42,138 nucleotides of DNA from Paenirhizobium daejeonense (GTDB taxonomy: Bacteria; Pseudomonadota; Alphaproteobacteria; Rhizobiales; Rhizobiaceae): NCBI RefSeq assembly GCF_014280875.1, contig NZ_JACLAL010000008.1:1-42138 (forward strand). Reading direction: 5' to 3'. The position numbers and the translations under genes were made by a program. Under the pieces are notes generated by a model. It made no database searches. It saw only the letters and a program-made list of their open reading frames with translations, and was not told the DNA's origin. Below, piece by piece: positions 1-8,400 of the stretch. Position 1 is the first letter of the stretch. Each line of letters starts with the position of its first letter.

Positions 1-750
1 GGCGGGGGTGAGAACGTGCGAATCCATATATGTAAGCCTACGACAGATGTGCGGCTTTGTCTAATTATGTCGCATAAAAGCGCACGTCCCGTTGCAGAAT
101 AAAAATAGCTGATAATGTTGCATTATCGGTCTTAGTTCTCTTTATATAGCGGAACGGCCAAATCATCGAGCAAAACAGCGAAAATCGCGGGAAGAGCGTT
201 CTGCGCCGTCATTCAGCAGAGCATCGGAGGGTGGGCGCGCAGGCTGGCGATGTCAGGCCACACCTCCCCCTCCCTGTCGCTGAGGAATACCCGCCGGCAA
301 ATAGCGCCGACCTTACCGATCAGGCTTGCGGCTATGTGGCAGCCGCCGGCTCCGCCGAGAGGCGTATGCCTTGAATTGCAAATGTTTCTCCGCCCGGAGC
401 CGCCACTCCAACCTAGCCCCTTTTCCAGCATCGGCAGACTTGAGGGTCCTCGCGCGTTGGATGCGGCTTGAAGGCTAATTCCGAACGTCGTCACTCGTCA
501 TTGCCCTGGAACTATACCCAGCGCTTCCATACAATCATTCACTGAAATGACACGATGGTATCAACTATAACGCGATTCGCTTCCGGGTAAATTTCACAAA
601 AGCTGCAGGGCGACGGAATGCTCCTGAATGGATGGAGTGGTCTCATCGCTGCTGTGACTCAAGACAGAGTTTTCCGGGATGGGGCTGGCTGTCTGCATGG
701 TCGACGTTGGGCGCCGCATGATTTAGGCCTAAGCTTTACGGCCATCCGTT
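1..750. other. Gene-free left edge
   Basis: I find no convincing gene here. The first 200 bases are clearly more AT-rich than the rest and hold short palindromes, which suggests a decayed mobile-element or recombination-site remnant. The short open frames at 213-494 (-), 250-471 (+) and 618-890 (+) resemble no family I know, and the last runs antisense into the hydantoinase gene. I see no clear terminator for the leftward operon ending at 751. Confidence 0.4.
111..127. repeat. Short palindrome in AT-rich left edge
   Basis: GATAAT-GTTGC-ATTATC is a perfect 6-bp inverted repeat with a 5-bp spacer, about 40 bp from a second AT-rich stretch containing ATGTCGCATAA. It may be half of a resolvase-type site or an operator of a lost gene. 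The role is unknown. Confidence 0.25.
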
Positions 751-2184
751 TCAACGTTGCCTCGCAGAAGGCCCGGCAAAAGGGGATAGAGCGCGTGGCA
801 AGAAATGCCCGTCGCCAGGCCGACCGAGGATGCGGCCGTCATCACAAACCACTTTGCCGCCGAGAAGTGTCATCACCGGCCATCCCTTGACTCGCAGCCC
901 TTCGTAAGGCGTGTAATCCGCAGCGTGATGCATCAGCGACTGGCTGATCGTTTCCTCACGGTTCGCGTCCCACAGGACGATATCCGCATCGAAGCCCGGA
1001 GCAATGGAGCCCTTGCGCGGATAGAGCCCGTACATCTTCGCGTGATTGGTGGACGTAAGCGCCACGAATTCGTTGAGCGAAATGCGGCCTTCACTGACCC
1101 CCTTGGAGAAGAAGACCTGCATGCGGTTCTCCACTCCCGGAATGCCGTTCGGCACCCAGCGGAAGGAGGTCTTCGCCTTCGGGTTCTGCTTGCCCTCCGT
1201 CCCTTCCCAGAAAAAGGGGCAATGATCGGAAGAGAATGTCTGGAACACACCGCCGCGGATGCCTTCCCAGATGGCGTCCCAGCTTGCACGGTCGCGCGGC
1301 GGTGGCGAGCAGACATATTTGCCGCCCGTCTCGTCCATGTTGAAGCCCTTCATGTCCTCGGCGGTCAGCGCGATATATTGCGTGCAGGTTTCGCCGTAGA
1401 CCTTCAGGCCTTTCTGCTGCGCCCAGCGGATCTGTTCCATCGCTTCGCGACCGGAAACATGCACGATCATGATCGGTACATCGACCAGTTCGGCATGGCT
1501 GATCGCCCGGTGCGCCGCTTCGCGCTCGACCACCTGCGGGCGCGACTCTCCATGATAATAAGGAGCGGTCTTGCCGGCGCGCTCCAGCTTCTCCGTCATG
1601 TAGCGAATGGCGTCGTAACCCTCGCAATGAACCATGACGAGCGCGCCGCAGCCGCGGGCACAGTCGAAAACGTCGAGAAGCTGGCGGTCGTTCAGAACCA
1701 TGTCGTCATAGGTCATGAAGACCTTGAAGGACGTGTAACCATCGCCCACCAGCGACGGCAACTCCTGGCCGAGCACATTCGGGCTAGGGTCCGTGATGAT
1801 GAGATGGAAGCCGTAATCGCAGAATGACTGGCCCTCGGCCTTCCCGTGATAGGCCATGACGCTCTCGCGAAGTCCGGCACCGCGCGGCTGCACCGCAAAC
1901 GAGAGCACCGTCGTCGTGCCGCCGGCGATTGCCGAACGCGTGCCGGACTCGAAACCGTCCGCCATCTGCGGCGTGCCCGGCGCGGAATGCTGGGCGAGAT
2001 GCACATGGCTGTCGATGCCGCCCGGCATCACCAGCATGCCGGACGCATCAATCACCTTGTCGGCGCTTCCGAGATTTTCTCCGGTAGCGACGATCCGCCC
2101 TCCCCTGATCGCCACATCGGCGCGAAAGGTATCGGCGGCGGTGACACAAGTGCCGCCGCGGATGAGAAGGTCGAAATCGGCCAT
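751..2184 (-). CDS. hydA: D-hydantoinase / dihydropyrimidinase
   Basis: Cytoplasmic binuclear-metal amidohydrolase of 477 aa that opens cyclic ureides (5-substituted hydantoins, dihydropyrimidines) to N-carbamoyl amino acids. The family metal set is visible: HxH at H60/H62 (GGIDSHVH), the lysine expected to be carboxylated at K154 (TSFKVFMTYDD), H186 (VHCEG), H242 (VHVSG) and D320 (SSDHCPF). The start at 2184 is chosen because AAGGAA lies just upstream and residue 1 begins the family's usual N-terminal beta-sandwich; a longer upstream frame lies inside the permease gene. It is the last gene of the leftward transporter operon, 11 bp after the permease. With the carbamoylases across the locus it forms a hydantoin-type pathway. 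The exact substrate cannot be read; E. coli HyuA is the nearest contextual relative. Confidence 0.9.
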   Translation of the reverse strand: MADFDLLIRGGTCVTAADTFRADVAIRGGRIVATGENLGSADKVIDASGMLVMPGGIDSHVHLAQHSAPGTPQMADGFESGTRSAIAGGTTTVLSFAVQPRGAGLRESVMAYHGKAEGQSFCDYGFHLIITDPSPNVLGQELPSLVGDGYTSFKVFMTYDDMVLNDRQLLDVFDCARGCGALVMVHCEGYDAIRYMTEKLERAGKTAPYYHGESRPQVVEREAAHRAISHAELVDVPIMIVHVSGREAMEQIRWAQQKGLKVYGETCTQYIALTAEDMKGFNMDETGGKYVCSPPPRDRASWDAIWEGIRGGVFQTFSSDHCPFFWEGTEGKQNPKAKTSFRWVPNGIPGVENRMQVFFSKGVSEGRISLNEFVALTSTNHAKMYGLYPRKGSIAPGFDADIVLWDANREETISQSLMHHAADYTPYEGLRVKGWPVMTLLGGKVVCDDGRILGRPGDGHFLPRALSPFAGPSARQR

Positions 2185-2195
2185 GACAATTTCCT

Positions 2196-2975
2196 TTACT
2201 GCTCTTTCGACCGCAGCCGGGCGAATTCGCCAATGGCGATCAGCACGAGATTGGCAACCACGATCATCAGCGCCAGCGCGTTCAATGCCGGCGAAATGTT
2301 GAAACGGAAGTCCGAAGCGACAAGAATCGAAAGCGGCTGGCTGCGACCGCTGAGAAACGAGGTCAGCACATATTCGGAAGACGAGAGCACAAAGGCGATG
2401 AACCACGCCGCCAGAAGCCCATTCTTCATCAGCGGCAAGGTTACCCGGCGGAAGGCGCTCCAGGCGCTTGCGCCGAGATCGGCGGCCGCCTCTTCCAGCC
2501 GCCTGTCGATGCGCATCAGAACCGAGGCGATGACCAGCGTCGTGAACGGCAGGATGATGATCGCCTGCCCCGCAATGATCGTCAGCAGGCTGCGTCCGAT
2601 CCCGAGTTCCGACAACAGGATGAGCTGCGCCACCGCAAGAATGACCTTCGGAATAAGGAAGGGCAGAAGAATGATGGCGAACAGCAACCCGCGATAGCGC
2701 AACCGGTAACGTGTGAGCGCAAGAGCCGCCATGCCGCCGAGAAGCGTCGCAAGGGCCGCCACTGGTACCGAAACCAGAAATGAGAGACCGAGGCCGCCGG
2801 TCAGGCGCTTGTCAGCCAGTACCTGACCGAACCAGTGCAGGGTGAAGCCCTGAAGCGGAAAGGCGATGATCTCCGACGCATTGAAGGAGAAAAGCGCAAT
2901 GACCGCGATCGGCAGGTACATGAAGCCATAGACCAGCCAGACCCACAGCAGGGGAAGACTACGCCGCACCGTCAT
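2196..2975 (-). CDS. ABC transporter permease (PotC type)
   Basis: Inner-membrane permease of 259 aa in the spermidine/putrescine-type (PotC) family, importing substrate with its partner permease and ATPase. An N-terminal hydrophobic segment (WVWLVYGFMYLPIAVIALF) and further membrane segments are visible. The cytoplasmic EAA loop that contacts the ATPase is clear near residue 168 (EEAAADLGASAWSAFRRVTL). The gene overlaps the upstream permease by 4 bp and is followed after 11 bp by the hydantoinase, so transport and ring opening are co-transcribed. The substrate is inferred from context to be a ureide or N-carbamoyl compound; a polyamine is the alternative. Confidence 0.85.
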   Translation of the reverse strand: MTVRRSLPLLWVWLVYGFMYLPIAVIALFSFNASEIIAFPLQGFTLHWFGQVLADKRLTGGLGLSFLVSVPVAALATLLGGMAALALTRYRLRYRGLLFAIILLPFLIPKVILAVAQLILLSELGIGRSLLTIIAGQAIIILPFTTLVIASVLMRIDRRLEEAAADLGASAWSAFRRVTLPLMKNGLLAAWFIAFVLSSSEYVLTSFLSGRSQPLSILVASDFRFNISPALNALALMIVVANLVLIAIGEFARLRSKEQ

Positions 2976-3841
2976 GCCTCACCTCCCGCCAGCGCCTTGC
3001 CGAGCGTCGAGCGGCTGACGGTGATCGCAGCGGCCGCAAAGAGAAGCATAAGGATGGCCAGCATGGTCCAGGCAATGGCCGAGCCGAGCGGCCAGTCGAA
3101 TGCCGTGCCGAACAGGTCGTTGATGGCACTGATAATGGTGACACCGGAGGCACCGCCGACGAGTTGCGGTGTGAGATAGTCACCGGCCACCATCACGAAA
3201 ACCATCATGCCGCCGGCAATGAGACCGGGCACGGTGAGCGGCAGCGTCACCCGGCGAAAGGCGGAGAGCGTGCCGGCGCCAAGATCGGACGCAGCCTCCA
3301 GCAGCCGGTCGTCCAGCGCCTCGAAAGCGAGCCAAAGGCCGAGCACCATGAAAGGCAGGTAATTATAGGTGAGCACAATATGGGTGGCGAGCGACGAGAA
3401 GAGCAGCGCCCCGATCGGCTCCCGGATCACGCCAGTCCACATCAGGAAGGTATTGAGCACGCCTTCGGCGCCGAGCAGCATCCGCCATGCGAAGATCCTG
3501 ACGAGATCACCGGTGTAAAGCGGCACGAGCAGCAGCGTCAGCATCGCGGATTTCATCACCTTCACGCGCTTGGCGATGAACCACGCAATGGGATAACCGA
3601 TAACGGCAGTAATCGCGGCAATGCCGAGACCGGAGCCAAACGCCTTAAGGATCAGCCAGCGATAGGTGTCTGAACCGGCGATACGGACATAATTCTTCAG
3701 CGTCGGCTCCTTGAGGATCGCGACGAAACTCACCTGAAAGAAGGAATAGACGAGCAGGATCAGCAGCGGCGCAATGCAAAGGGCGGTAACCGCGGCATAA
3801 ACCGGAAACGAAAGCCAGAAACCGGTGCGGGAGGTTTCCAT
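2972..3841 (-). CDS. ABC transporter permease (PotB type)
   Basis: Inner-membrane permease of 289 aa, partner of the downstream permease. It starts with a long hydrophobic segment (FPVYAAVTALCIAPLLILLV) and has the EAA loop (LEAASDLGAGTLSAFRRVTL) in the C-terminal half. The start METSRTG at 3841 is chosen because residues coded further upstream belong to the ATPase gene in another frame. Only 4 bp separate it from the ATPase stop, and it overlaps the next permease by 4 bp, so the four transport genes are tightly coupled. Confidence 0.85.
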   Translation of the reverse strand: METSRTGFWLSFPVYAAVTALCIAPLLILLVYSFFQVSFVAILKEPTLKNYVRIAGSDTYRWLILKAFGSGLGIAAITAVIGYPIAWFIAKRVKVMKSAMLTLLLVPLYTGDLVRIFAWRMLLGAEGVLNTFLMWTGVIREPIGALLFSSLATHIVLTYNYLPFMVLGLWLAFEALDDRLLEAASDLGAGTLSAFRRVTLPLTVPGLIAGGMMVFVMVAGDYLTPQLVGGASGVTIISAINDLFGTAFDWPLGSAIAWTMLAILMLLFAAAAITVSRSTLGKALAGGEA

Positions 3842-3845
3842 CGGC

Positions 3846-4949
3846 TCAGTTCCTGTCGGCGGCGGCGATCCAGGCGCGCGCGGGGTCGAAAGAGAGACTG
3901 ACCGTGCTGCCGATCGCGGGCGGCTCCGCATCATGGACGATGAGAGAAAGGGTGAGACCGCCAAGGGCGCGTGCTTCCACCAGCCATTCCGCCCCCCGGA
4001 AAACCGTGTGCGTGACGGTTGCCTCGAAGCCCTCGTCCGTACCCAGCCGCAAGAGTTCCGGCCGCAGGCAAAGGACGGCCGGGGAGCCCATGCGCAGGCC
4101 TGGGACAGCGGGGCTTGCAAAGATGCCAAGCGGCGTCTCGATTGCGGTTGCGCCATCGGAAACGCTGCGGATCTTGCCCGGCACCAGATTGGCGCCGCCG
4201 ATGAAATCCGCCACATAGGCGCTTGCCGGGCGACGATAGATTTCGGCCGGCGTGCTCTGCTGTTCGATCCGACCATTGTTCATGACGATGATCTCGTCGG
4301 ACAGGGCGAAGGCTTCCTCCTGATCGTGGGTGACATGAAGGAAGGTCATGCCGAGCCGCCGCTGAAGATCCTTCAGCTCGATCTGCATGTCCTTGCGCAT
4401 CCGCCGGTCAAGCGCCGAAAGCGGCTCGTCTAGAAGCAGAAGCCGCGGCTCGTTGATAATGGCGCGGGCGAGCGCCACGCGCTGTTGCTGGCCACCGGAA
4501 AGCTGGCGCGGACGCCGCTTCGCCATCGGTGTCATCTGCACCATGGCAAGCGCCGCCTCAACCTTGGCCGCGATCTCCGGCTTCGAAAGCCTGCGATAGG
4601 CAAGGCCGAAGCCGACATTTTCCTCGACGGAAAGATGCGGAAAGAGCGCGTAGTTCTGGAACACGGTGTTGACGGGCCGGCGGCTGGCCGAAATGCCCGC
4701 CAGCGACCGACCGTCCAGTTCGATGATCCCCGAGGAGATTTCCTCGAACCCACCGATCATTCTCAGAAGGGAAGTCTTGCCGCAGCCGGATGGACCGAGA
4801 AGGGTCACATAGCTGTTGGGGGCGATGCGGAAATCCACTCCACGGACGGCGTGAACACCGCCATATTCCTTGTGCACGGCGATGCCGCGCAGAAGGGGAC
4901 GGCCCTGTCGCTCTTCAGCCTCATCCTCTACCCGGTCTGCGGCATTCAT
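3846..4949 (-). CDS. ABC transporter ATP-binding protein (PotA type)
   Basis: ATPase of 367 aa energising the importer on the cytoplasmic face. Walker A is GPSGCGKT (52-59), the ABC signature LSGGQQQR follows (about 150-157), Walker B with catalytic glutamate is LLLLDEP (about 169-175), and the switch histidine is in [11 protein letters not shown]-terminal TOBE-like domain (about 240-360) is typical of the PotA/MalK group. It lies between the binding-protein gene (2 bp gap) and the permease (4 bp gap). Confidence 0.9.
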   Translation of the reverse strand: MNAADRVEDEAEERQGRPLLRGIAVHKEYGGVHAVRGVDFRIAPNSYVTLLGPSGCGKTSLLRMIGGFEEISSGIIELDGRSLAGISASRRPVNTVFQNYALFPHLSVEENVGFGLAYRRLSKPEIAAKVEAALAMVQMTPMAKRRPRQLSGGQQQRVALARAIINEPRLLLLDEPLSALDRRMRKDMQIELKDLQRRLGMTFLHVTHDQEEAFALSDEIIVMNNGRIEQQSTPAEIYRRPASAYVADFIGGANLVPGKIRSVSDGATAIETPLGIFASPAVPGLRMGSPAVLCLRPELLRLGTDEGFEATVTHTVFRGAEWLVEARALGGLTLSLIVHDAEPPAIGSTVSLSFDPARAWIAAADRN

Positions 4950-4951
4950 GA

Positions 4952-6031
4952 TCAGCTGGCCTTCACTTCGTTCCAGAGGGCGACCCAGTCATTATAACGG
5001 GCCGGGTTCTTCTTCCACACGAAGCTGTCCATGATGGAGAGATCCTTGACGAAGATCTTGTCCTTCTGGTCGTCGGGCAGCCTGTCGAGGGCCGCGGAAG
5101 TGCCCTGTGCGTAGGGGCCGCCGAAGGCGAGCTTTTCGCCGTATTCCGGGCCGAGCAGATAGTTGATGAAGCTGAACACCTTGTCGAGCTTTTCACCTTC
5201 GACGGCAGCCGGAACGGCAATGGTATCGCACCAGCCGATAACACCGGCCTTGGGCTTCGCCATGCCCATCTTCAGACCGCGGGCCGAAAGATCGTAGTAG
5301 GGCGGAACCCAGGAGAAGGCGCAGACGACTTCGCCGGATGCGAAGAGGTTGGTCAGGTCGCCGATGGAGTTCCAGTAGGTGCGCAGCAGCTTCTTCTGCG
5401 CCATCAGTGCCTTCTTGACCTCGGCCAGTTCCTTGTCGTCAAGATCGAACATCTTGTCCTTGGGGATGCCGAGGTAGAGAGCCGCGATCATGATGCCTTC
5501 CAGCGCGTAGTCGCGCATCGCGAGCTTGCCGGCATATTTGTCGCCCTCGAAGAAGACGGACCAATCCGGCTCTGCATCCATAAGGTCGGCGCGATAGACG
5601 ATCGGGTTGATGCCCCAGTAGAACGGAATGCCGTAGGTCTTGCCGTCCTTCTTGCCAAGATCGGTCTTCTTGAAGGTGTCGTACAGCAGGGAGGCGTTCG
5701 GAACCTTGGCGAAATCGATCGGCTGCAGCAGATCGGAAGCGACATAGTATTCCACCTTGTCGAGACCGGGCGTGATCAGATCGACCGAGGAAGCGCCGCC
5801 AGCACGCAGCTTGGCGAACTGCTCGTCATCGGTACCGATGAAGTTCTTGGTGATGGAAACGTCGCCATCCTTTAGGAAAGCGGCGAGGTAATCGTCCTTC
5901 GCAAGGTTTTCCCAGGTCATCCAGACGATATCGGTGGCTGCGAACGCCCGGTTGAAAGGCTGCAGCGCGCCAAGCGCTGCGGCGCCGGCTGCGGTTTTCA
6001 GAAGTCCACGACGGTTGATGCGAAATTCCAT
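4952..6031 (-). CDS. ABC transporter periplasmic binding protein (PotD type), Tat signal
   Basis: Periplasmic solute-binding protein of 359 aa, first gene of the leftward operon. The N-terminus has a twin-arginine signal (NRRGLLKTAAGAAALGALQP, RR at 7-8) with predicted cleavage after the AFA near residue 31, so it is probably exported folded by Tat. The rest fits the spermidine/putrescine-binding fold (FVTW-like start IVWMTWENL and later YWGINPIVYR). The family binds polyamines, opine-like or related small nitrogen compounds; neighbouring genes argue for a ureide or amino-acid derivative. The 105 bp upstream contain a palindrome likely bound by the RpiR regulator. Confidence 0.88.
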   Translation of the reverse strand: MEFRINRRGLLKTAAGAAALGALQPFNRAFAATDIVWMTWENLAKDDYLAAFLKDGDVSITKNFIGTDDEQFAKLRAGGASSVDLITPGLDKVEYYVASDLLQPIDFAKVPNASLLYDTFKKTDLGKKDGKTYGIPFYWGINPIVYRADLMDAEPDWSVFFEGDKYAGKLAMRDYALEGIMIAALYLGIPKDKMFDLDDKELAEVKKALMAQKKLLRTYWNSIGDLTNLFASGEVVCAFSWVPPYYDLSARGLKMGMAKPKAGVIGWCDTIAVPAAVEGEKLDKVFSFINYLLGPEYGEKLAFGGPYAQGTSAALDRLPDDQKDKIFVKDLSIMDSFVWKKNPARYNDWVALWNEVKAS

Positions 6032-6135
6032 GGGCTCGGTCCTTATGGGGTCCCCTCTGAGAGACCGTTAAACAGGCGGCCGGTCTTTTCTCCGGTCCGA
6101 GCAAAATAAAAAAACATTTTCAGAATTTATGCAAT

Positions 6136-6153
6136 ATGAAAATCACGTTTCAT
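6136..6153. promoter_or_regulatory. Probable RpiR-regulator operator before the transporter operon
   Basis: ATGAAA-ATCACG-TTTCAT is a perfect 6-bp inverted repeat in an AT-rich gap between the RpiR gene and the binding-protein gene it precedes. RpiR-family regulators often bind TGAAA/TTTCA-type palindromes, so this is the natural operator candidate. Assignment is inferred. Confidence 0.45.
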
Positions 6154-6167
6154 TTTTCGGCAAATGA

Positions 6168-7061
6168 CTAATCCTTGAGCATTTTTCTGCCCTGCACAGG
6201 GCCAGCCAGTTGATCCAGCCGCTCATGAAGGCGTTCTATCTCGGCCAGACGCTCGACCGCCGAGTCGCCGAGCTGCTGGCTGACCGAAGAGCAGACGTAG
6301 TTGATAACGCTCATCGGCGCGGCATAGCTGTCGAACATCGAGTGTCCCCGGTTATGGCAGCGCAGCGTCACCGTCGCGAGCTGTGCGGTTCGCGCCGCCG
6401 TCATGTCGGCAATCAGCACCGAGGGAGAATTGGATTCCTTCACTACCGCCATGATTTCCCGCAAAAGCGCCGGGCGGCGGCGAAAACCAAGCACCAGGAA
6501 AGCATCCCGCTCGCCAATGCCAGCCAGCTCCTCGCCCATGGAAACACCCGCAAGCGGCAGAAGATGCACATCAGGCTTGATGTTGGTCAGCAGGCCGCGG
6601 GCATAATTGGCCAGCGCCATGGAGTTGCGGAAGCCCACGACAAAGACCCGCGATGCCTCCGCAATGATGCGGACCGCCTGATCCAGATCGGCCTCGCTCA
6701 GCATCTCGGCCGTGCGCGTAAGGTTCTGCAGATCCTGCGCGATATGCAGCCCGAAATCGCCGGGAGCCAGGCGCTTTCGCCCCGTACCGGTCAGTTCGTA
6801 GAGCGGCGATCCCCAGTCCTCCGCCTGCCGGGCATGCATTCGGGCATCGTTGTAGCTGGCATAGCCGAGACGCTTGAAAAAGCGGGCGGCAGTGGCGTTC
6901 GAAATATCCGCCTTCGCCGCCAGTTCGCCTGCCGTGAAGCTCGCGAGATTGGTTTGCGCTTCCATGACGACCGCCGCCAGACGCCTCTCGCTCGCCGTCA
7001 ATTCGTCGTAGATTCCCATGATCCTGACGTCGATCGGACGACTGTCTTCGTGCTCGTTCAT
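6168..7061 (-). CDS. RpiR-family transcriptional regulator (HTH + SIS)
   Basis: Regulator of 297 aa. The N-terminal RpiR helix-turn-helix spans about 8-85 (ASERRLAAVV, then AGELAAKADISNATAARFFK). A C-terminal SIS domain (about 130-260; ASRVFVVGFRNSMALANYA) normally senses a phosphorylated sugar or other small ligand. The start at 7061 is preferred because GGAG lies 6 nt upstream; alternatives are ATG at 7073 and TTG at 7079. It sits between the transporter-hydantoinase operon, in the same direction, and the divergent dpaL operon, with palindromes on both sides. It most likely controls both arms. Whether it represses or activates cannot be told. Confidence 0.88.
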   Translation of the reverse strand: MNEHEDSRPIDVRIMGIYDELTASERRLAAVVMEAQTNLASFTAGELAAKADISNATAARFFKRLGYASYNDARMHARQAEDWGSPLYELTGTGRKRLAPGDFGLHIAQDLQNLTRTAEMLSEADLDQAVRIIAEASRVFVVGFRNSMALANYARGLLTNIKPDVHLLPLAGVSMGEELAGIGERDAFLVLGFRRRPALLREIMAVVKESNSPSVLIADMTAARTAQLATVTLRCHNRGHSMFDSYAAPMSVINYVCSSVSQQLGDSAVERLAEIERLHERLDQLAGPVQGRKMLKD

Positions 7062-7093
7062 TCCCGGCTCCATTTTCAAAAATCAACAATAAC

Positions 7094-7107
7094 GAAAAAT
7101 CTTTTTC
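7094..7107. promoter_or_regulatory. Palindrome in the rpiR-dpaL intergenic region
   Basis: GAAAAA-TC-TTTTTC is a 6-bp inverted repeat directly upstream of the predicted dpaL promoter and of the divergent RpiR gene. Its GAAAA/TTTTC half-sites resemble the palindrome at 6136-6153, so it may be a second regulator site. Confidence 0.35.
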
Positions 7108-7115
7108 ATTTTGTG

Positions 7116-7143
7116 TTGACTGACTGCAATCCCCGGCTATCCT
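7116..7143 (+). promoter_or_regulatory. Predicted sigma-70-type promoter of the dpaL operon
   Basis: TTGACT (7116-7121) and TATCCT (7138-7143) are separated by 16 bp and lie 37 bp upstream of the dpaL ATG. Position and hexamers fit a housekeeping promoter just downstream of a palindrome. Confidence 0.45.
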
Positions 7144-7179
7144 TTCGCATAGTTTTCCCGGTTTTGGAATCTCCCAACG

Positions 7180-8400
7180 ATGGTCTCCGATTTCGCTTCT
7201 GTCAAAGCCCGTTTCGAGGCAGGACATCCCGCGCCGAAAGGCCCTTATCCCGACACCTTCAAGCCGGTCCTGTCGCGCGACGCCGGGAAGGAGGCGCTGT
7301 CGACCATTTCTGCATGGCGCGGTTATGCCGAAACACCGCTCGTCAGCCTCGATGCGCTCGCGAAGGCAACCGGCGTTTCCCGCATCTTCTACAAGCAGGA
7401 GGCCGGCCGTTTCGGCCTTGGCTCCTTCAAGGCGCTCGGCGGCGCCTATGCCGTCTATCGGCTGCTGGCAGCCCTTATCGAGAAAGAGACCGGCACGAAA
7501 CCGGCGCCGCAGGACATTCTCGACGGACGTTACGCCGGCATCGTCTCCGGCGTGACCGTTACCTGCGCAACGGATGGCAACCACGGGCGCTCCGTCGCCT
7601 GGGGTGCCCGCATGTTCGGCTGCAAGGCCGTGATCTTCATTCACGCCACCGTTTCGGAAGCGCGAGAACAGGCCATTGCCTCCTATGGGGCGAAGGTCAT
7701 CCGCACCGCTGGCAACTACGACGACAGTGTGCGCGAGGCCGCGCGTATGGCGGCTGAAAACGGCTGGCACGTCGTGTCCGACACGTCCTATCCCGGCTAT
7801 ACCGACGTGCCTCGCAACGTCATGCAGGGCTACAGCGTGATGGCCGACGAGGCAGAACGCCAGCTTGGCGACCTCCGGCCTACGCACATATTCATACAGG
7901 GCGGCGTCGGCGGCCTTGCCGCGGCTGTCACCGCCCATTTCTGGGAGGTTCTCGGGGTAGACGCACCAGTTGTCACGGTTGTCGAACCGGAAACGGCGGC
8001 ATGCCTTCTTGAAAGCGCGGTGGCCGGCAAGCCGACAGCCGTCGGCGGAGATCTCGAAACCATTATGGCCGGCCTCGCCTGCGGCGAACCCTCGATCATC
8101 GCCTGGCCGATCCTCGAAGGTGGCGCCAGCGCCTTCATGGCAATCCCTGACGGTGCGGTGGCGGACACGATGCGCCTGCTTGCCTCCGGTGAAGCCGGAG
8201 CGCGGCTCGTCGGCGGGGAAAGCGGCGTGGCGGGCCTTGCCGGCTATCTCGTTGCGTCCGCCAAGCCCGAATGGCGCGAGGAACTGGGGCTCAACGAAAA
8301 CTCGGTCGTTCTCTTCTTCGGCAGCGAGGGCGATACGGATCCTGAGCTTTACCAGTCCATCGTCGGCAAGAGCGGCAAGGCCGTGGAGGCAGGCAAATGA
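7180..8400 (+). CDS. dpaL: 2,3-diaminopropionate ammonia-lyase
   Basis: PLP enzyme of 406 aa converting 2,3-diaminopropionate to pyruvate and two ammonia; D-serine-type substrates are also known for the family. The PLP lysine is K84 in the diagnostic FGLGSFKALGGAYAV motif, preceded by FYKQEAGRF. A phosphate-binding glycine loop is visible later (FIQGGVGGLAAAV). Length matches E. coli YgeX (about 400 aa). It is the first gene of a rightward operon and overlaps the M20 gene by 4 bp (ATGA). Lying beside hydantoinase and carbamoylases, it gives the diamine a route into central metabolism. No strong ribosome-binding site is seen, only a weak GGAA about 10 nt before ATG. Confidence 0.9.
   Translation: MVSDFASVKARFEAGHPAPKGPYPDTFKPVLSRDAGKEALSTISAWRGYAETPLVSLDALAKATGVSRIFYKQEAGRFGLGSFKALGGAYAVYRLLAALIEKETGTKPAPQDILDGRYAGIVSGVTVTCATDGNHGRSVAWGARMFGCKAVIFIHATVSEAREQAIASYGAKVIRTAGNYDDSVREAARMAAENGWHVVSDTSYPGYTDVPRNVMQGYSVMADEAERQLGDLRPTHIFIQGGVGGLAAAVTAHFWEVLGVDAPVVTVVEPETAACLLESAVAGKPTAVGGDLETIMAGLACGEPSIIAWPILEGGASAFMAIPDGAVADTMRLLASGEAGARLVGGESGVAGLAGYLVASAKPEWREELGLNENSVVLFFGSEGDTDPELYQSIVGKSGKAVEAGK

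Noticed and set aside
213..494. Open frame of 93 codons (-) at the left edge
   Set aside because: No recognisable family and no ribosome-binding site; the composition resembles non-coding high-GC DNA.
805..2697. Long + strand frames over the hydantoinase and permease genes
   Set aside because: They are antisense shadows; the minus-strand proteins have full catalytic and transporter motifs.
5027..5037. Another TCCA-N3-TGGA palindrome, in the binding-protein gene
   Set aside because: The spacer is TGA rather than TTT and the flanks are not complementary, so it is probably a chance occurrence unrelated to the rep-region palindromes.
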